Origin: Bradyrhizobium sp. sBnM-33
GTDB lineage: Bacteria > Pseudomonadota > Alphaproteobacteria > Rhizobiales > Xanthobacteraceae
Length of the DNA: 64,000 bases
Direction of reading: 5' to 3'
Assembly (NCBI RefSeq): GCF_032917945.1
Contig: NZ_CP136624.1
Location: forward strand, 1,612,001-1,676,000
The translations under genes and the position numbers were made by a program. Position 1 is the first letter of the stretch; every line of letters begins with the position of its first letter. Shown piece by piece: positions 60,314-64,000 of the stretch. The notes beneath the pieces were generated by a model. That model saw only the letters and a program-made list of their open reading frames with translations, made no database searches and was not told the DNA's origin.

Positions 60314-61469
60314 ATGAACGCAAACCACGCGGCCAAAGTTGCCGATTATGTCGCGGCCTTGCATGCCCTGAAACACGACAATCGCCTGCGGAGTCTCAGG
60401 CCGCGCGCGGGAATTGATTTCGCATCGAACGATTATCTGGCGCTCGCGAGCGCGCCGCGTATGAAAAAGAGCTCTCATGGCCGCTCTCCAGGCCGGCACA
60501 CCAATCGGCGCTGGCGGGTCGCGGCTTCTCCGCGGCAATTGCGAGGAGCACGAAGTTCTCGAAGCAGCCGCTGCCAGGTTCTTTGGGGCAGAGACGGCGC
60601 TTTTCTTTAGCGGCGGTTATGTCGCAAACTTTGCTATCCTAACAACGCTGCCGCAGCGGGGCGATTTGCTTGTCCTCGATTCGCTCGTGCACGCGAGTAT
60701 TCATGAAGGAGCGCGAGCTGGCCGGGCCGACTTTCGGATAAGCGCCCATAATGACCTCCAGTCGATCGAAAACACAATTCTTGACTGGCGGGCCAAAGGC
60801 GGAGTGGGCCGCGTCTGGATCGTGGTCGAAAGTCTCTACAGCATGGATGGCGATTTCGCGCCGCTCGAAGAGCTGGTCGCGATTGCGGACCGGCACGATG
60901 CATTCCTGATGGTGGATGAGGCTCATGCCACAGGCGTTTACGGCGAGCAGGGACGAGGACTCACCGCGCCCCATGAAAGGCGCGAAAATCTCTTGGTCGT
61001 TCATACCTGCGGCAAGGCGCTGGGTACGGCCGGCGCGCTTGTCACTGCCTCCGGCGTGCTGCGCGACTTTATGATCAATCGCTGCCGTCCGTTTATCTAC
61101 GCCACGGCGCCATCACCCTTGACGGCTGTCGCCGTGCGCGAGGCAATCTTGATCCTGCAGCAGGAACCCGAGCGTCAGCAACGTTTGGCCAACCTGGTCG
61201 CATTCACGCATCGGGAGATCGGCGTGCGCGGTTTGCGAAATACTTCGGACTCGCAGATCGTGCCCTATATTGTTGGCGACAACTCGCGTGCGATGCGGCT
61301 TGCATCGAGGCTGCAGGCTCGCGGCTTCGATATCCGCGGAATCCGGCCGCCAACTGTGCCGGCGGGCACAGCCCGTTTGCGAATTTCACTGACACTCAAC
61401 GTTGTGGAGGACGACGTGCGCGCGATGCTCGATGCTCTCATGGAGGAGACGAGAGGTGAATCTCGATGA
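60314..61469 (+). pseudogene. bioF: 8-amino-7-oxononanoate synthase with a single frameshift
   Basis: ATG 60314 opens the usual N-terminus (AGIDFASNDYLALASAPRMK). After KK at ~60470 one extra base shifts the frame; the +1 frame continues MAALQAGTPIGAGGSRLLRG and carries the rest, including VWIVVESLYSMDGDFAPLEE, FLMVDEAHATGVYGEQG and the PLP lysine in HTCGKALGTAGALV. The stop overlaps bioD (ATGA). An internal ATG at 60477 could give a 330-residue protein lacking the first ~55. It joins pimeloyl-thioester with alanine. Either a real lesion or a sequencing error; the rest is well conserved. Confidence 0.85.
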
Positions 61470-62098
61470 GTCAGCGGATCGTGGTAACAGGCACAGATAC
61501 CGGGATCGGAAAAACGGTTTTTTCTGCGGGACTCGCCGATCTCCTCGGCGCGAACTATTGGAAACCGATTCAGGCCGGCCTCGAAGGGGAGACCGATACG
61601 GAGCTCGTCGCACGGCTGGGCAGCCTTTCAGCCGATCGCATCGTGCCGGAGCTTTACCGCCTTCGAACGCCCGCTTCGCCCTATCATTCCGCCGAAATTG
61701 ATGGAGTTCGCATTGACGCGGATTCGCTGGATGTGCCGGATACCGGGGAACGACCGCTAGTGATCGAGGGTGCCGGCGGGCTGATGGTGCCGCTGAGTCT
61801 CGGCGCAGTTTATGCTGACGTCTTTGAGCGATGGCGGCTTCCAGTCGTGCTTTGCGCAAGAACAGCGCTGGGCACCATTAATCACTCGCTGCTGTCGATA
61901 GAGGCTCTGCGAAAGCGCCAGATCGAGCTTCTTGGGATTGCGTTCATTGGCGAGAGAAATTCTGAGACTGAGAGCGCAATTTGCGAGATCGGGCGGGTGC
62001 GTTGGTTAGGGCGATTGCCCTGGCTTTCTCCTCTCACGGCAGACACGCTGCAGGCCGCGTTCAAAGCCTCATTCCGCGGTGATGATTTCAAGCCATGA
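61466..62098 (+). CDS. bioD: dethiobiotin synthetase
   Basis: 210 residues. P-loop [14 protein letters not shown] at the N-terminus, [10 protein letters not shown] with the substrate-binding Lys, and [12 protein letters not shown]. It closes the ureido ring with ATP and CO2. Start and stop each overlap the neighbours by four bases (ATGA). Intact. Confidence 0.93.
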   Translation: MSQRIVVTGTDTGIGKTVFSAGLADLLGANYWKPIQAGLEGETDTELVARLGSLSADRIVPELYRLRTPASPYHSAEIDGVRIDADSLDVPDTGERPLVIEGAGGLMVPLSLGAVYADVFERWRLPVVLCARTALGTINHSLLSIEALRKRQIELLGIAFIGERNSETESAICEIGRVRWLGRLPWLSPLTADTLQAAFKASFRGDDFKP

Positions 62099-63360
62099 TG
62101 CCAAAGACGAAGTCGCCGATCTGGCATCCGTTCACGCAACACGCGCTTCAAAACGAGATGACAAAGGTTGTGCGTGGTGAAGGGGCCTATCTCCACACCG
62201 CCGATGGTCGCCGCATCATCGATGCAATCTCATCCTGGTGGGTCGTGACGCATGGTCATTGCCATCCACATATCGTGAGCGCCATCCGGGAACAGGCAGG
62301 CAAGCTCAACCAGATCATCTTCGCCGGCTATACCCACGATCCGGCCGAGGAGGTTGCGGCGCTACTCTTGAAACTGGCACCCCGCGGCCTCGACCATGTC
62401 TTCTTCTCCGACAGTGGCTCAGCCAGTGTGGAAGTGGCCTTAAAAATGGCACTCGGCTACTGGCATAATATCGGCAAACAGCGAATACGCATCATCGTGA
62501 TGCAAGATTCCTACCACGGCGATACGGTTGGGGCGATGTCGGTCGGTGCCCGAGGCGTGTTCAACGCTGCGTATGGGCCGCTGCTGTTCGACGTCACCTC
62601 AATCCCATTCCCCGCGGGAGGTCGTGAGCAGGCGACGCTCGACGCGCTCGAGTCCGCATGTCGAAACGAAATGCCGGCCGCCTTTATTGTGGAGCCTCTG
62701 ATATTGGGGGCAGGCGGGATGCTGATGTACCCAGCCTGGGTGCTAAGAGAGATGAAGCGGATCTGCGAGGCCTCGGATGTCCTGTTCATTGCCGACGAGG
62801 TCATGACGGGCTGGGGCCGCACCGGAACGTTATTTGCCTGTGAGCAGGCCAATGTCACGCCCGATATTGCCTGCTATTCGAAGGGACTTACGGGAGGGGC
62901 GCTTCCGCTCGCCGTGACACTCTGCCGCGCAGATATTTTCGACGCACACTATTCGAAAGATCGTACGCGTACGTTCTTTCATTCGAGTTCATATACCGCG
63001 AATCCTGTAGCCTGCGCCGCCGCAAAGGCCAACCTGGATCTCTGGCAAGATCAGGAAACTCGCCAACGTGTTGCATCGGTCGCCACGATGCAAGAGCAGG
63101 CAATTGAGCCATTCCGCGCCGACCCTCGCTTTGCAAACATCCGTCAAACTGGTACCATTACAGCACTCGATCTGAAAACGAATGATGCGGGCTATCTCGC
63201 GGGCATCGGTCCGAAGCTTCAGGCTTTCTTTAAAGCCCGCAATCTGCTGCTGCGGCCGCTCGGCAACACGATCTATGTGATGCCGCCTTATTGCGTCACG
63301 GCGATAGATCTTGACCAAATCTATGCCGCCATCAGGGATTCTGCCGATGCGCAGGCTTGA
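62095..63360 (+). CDS. bioA: adenosylmethionine-8-amino-7-oxononanoate aminotransferase
   Basis: 421 residues. Class III aminotransferase: [20 protein letters not shown] near the start, the [20 protein letters not shown] block with the PLP-ring Asp, and the PLP lysine in [22 protein letters not shown] and the length fit BioA. It makes 7,8-diaminopelargonate with SAM as amino donor. Last gene of the visible operon. Intact. Confidence 0.94.
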   Translation: MMPKTKSPIWHPFTQHALQNEMTKVVRGEGAYLHTADGRRIIDAISSWWVVTHGHCHPHIVSAIREQAGKLNQIIFAGYTHDPAEEVAALLLKLAPRGLDHVFFSDSGSASVEVALKMALGYWHNIGKQRIRIIVMQDSYHGDTVGAMSVGARGVFNAAYGPLLFDVTSIPFPAGGREQATLDALESACRNEMPAAFIVEPLILGAGGMLMYPAWVLREMKRICEASDVLFIADEVMTGWGRTGTLFACEQANVTPDIACYSKGLTGGALPLAVTLCRADIFDAHYSKDRTRTFFHSSSYTANPVACAAAKANLDLWQDQETRQRVASVATMQEQAIEPFRADPRFANIRQTGTITALDLKTNDAGYLAGIGPKLQAFFKARNLLLRPLGNTIYVMPPYCVTAIDLDQIYAAIRDSADAQA

Positions 63361-63876
63361 GGACGCGCTTGGTGCGTGTAGCCACCATTAAACGTCTCCG
63401 CACGTTCTCTAAGGAGCGCGAACACCTCGGATTCGCCTAGGCAGCGGCAAAATCGGCATCTCACCCAGCCCACAGTGACCATGCATTTCGAGCAGCTGGA
63501 GATAAAAATCGGATTGCCGCCTTTGACACCGCAAAGCACGAGGTGGCAGCGACGAGATCGGGGCGAGTGCTAGCACACGCACCCCATCAGCAAGGCCTGT
63601 TGAAATCGGTCGAAGAAACGCGTGCGAGCGCAGGATTTAACCGTCAACGCTCCGCTCATTGCATCAATCAAGACGAAAATATTCGTTACAGATTGGAAAT
63701 CTCAGCGAAGGACGCCGATTGAGCCGTCGCTTCACCAGGGAGGCGCACATCAGGGTCAAACTCTTGCCCCCAGCGCCCGTACCTACCGCGAGACTTGGCA
63801 TCGCCGACGCGGCATTTCACGTGCGGGCGTGGTGCTGAGGCGAAGAAAGTGCAGGGGCTATCCACCTAACGCCGAT
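63361..63876. other. intergenic region after bioA
   Basis: About 500 bases. Short frames on both strands lack support. No clear terminator is seen after bioA. Confidence 0.4.
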
Positions 63877-63887
63877 AGGAGGCGAAA

Positions 63888-64000
63888 ATGCGCAACAGCT
63901 CCCATATTCCCTACTACGGTCCAGTGAGGTGCTGTGCGATATGCGGCGGAAAGTTCGGGCTGATCCGCTACTACTGCTGGCGAACGGCCCTTTGTTCGAA
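63888..64000 (+). CDS. small cysteine-rich protein, start only (3' end outside window)
   Basis: ATG 63888 is preceded by a perfect AGGAGG six bases upstream. The visible residues include VRCCAICGGKFGLIRYYCW, with cysteine pairs that could bind zinc. No family named. The gene continues beyond the window. Confidence 0.6.
   Translation, partial: MRNSSHIPYYGPVRCCAICGGKFGLIRYYCWRTALCS

Overview
The window looks like a stretch of a Bradyrhizobium-type (alphaproteobacterial, nodule-forming) chromosome that crosses into a heavily rearranged symbiosis/genomic island. The reasons are the GC-rich coding, Rhizobiales-type tyrosine and serine recombinase modules, IS5/IS66/IS110/IS256 remnants, a candidate type III effector behind a tts-box-like promoter, a FixK-like fragment, and a BioR-controlled bioB-panD-bioF-bioD-bioA operon. 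The species is inferred from remembered family resemblance; no search was run.

Layout. 1-3019: ordinary chromosome-like genes (SPASM radical-SAM end, family-2 glycosyltransferase, DoxX-like membrane protein, exported methyltransferase). 3020-3067: the 3' half of a CAU-anticodon tRNA, an attachment scar, followed at once by a tyrosine integrase and a small excisionase-like gene. 5.6-22 kb: accessory, defence-island-like block. It holds a decayed M4-like metalloprotease and metallo-beta-lactamase-fold pair; then an apparently intact + strand cluster (70-aa protein, 748-aa NTPase/TPR protein, molybdenum hydroxylase large subunit, and a 2Fe-2S subunit fused to a VioB-like ferritin-like domain); a truncated CBASS cyclase; an intact TIR protein with two unknown neighbours; a truncated SAVED sensor; and XRE/ImmA remains. 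22.2-25.8 kb: remains of a conjugative or plasmid-like element (frameshifted ParB, IS256-family copy, integrase C-terminus) ending at a tRNA-Lys(CUU) 3' half with its terminator.

25.8-38.7 kb: fragments (FixK-like, gutted gltD, IS110, ABC permease, ArdC, IS3/IS5 pieces) around two intact genes, gltB and a thioredoxin-fold protein. 38.8-45 kb: small unknowns, then an IclR regulator divergent from an ABC importer, CaiB-type CoA-transferase and citryl-CoA-lyase-like gene, probably an organic-acid uptake and CoA-activation operon; its binding-protein gene is broken. 46-55 kb: nested mobile elements (serine-recombinase module inside an IS66, IS5 copies) and the effector gene with its tts-like promoter. 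55.3-63.4 kb: vitamin block with pabB-pabA (p-aminobenzoate for folate), a Dabb protein, bioR, and the bio operon with panD; bioF carries a one-base frameshift. The window ends in a small cysteine-rich gene.

The best candidate for an undescribed system is the 8.8-15.9 kb cluster: a signal-transduction-like NTPase/TPR protein next to a two-subunit molybdenum hydroxylase that lacks the FAD subunit and whose iron-sulfur subunit is fused to a VioB-type ferritin-like domain. Frameshifts are very common across the window. Most sit in mobile or defence remnants and look like real decay, but some (bioF, the ABC ATPase) should be checked against raw reads.
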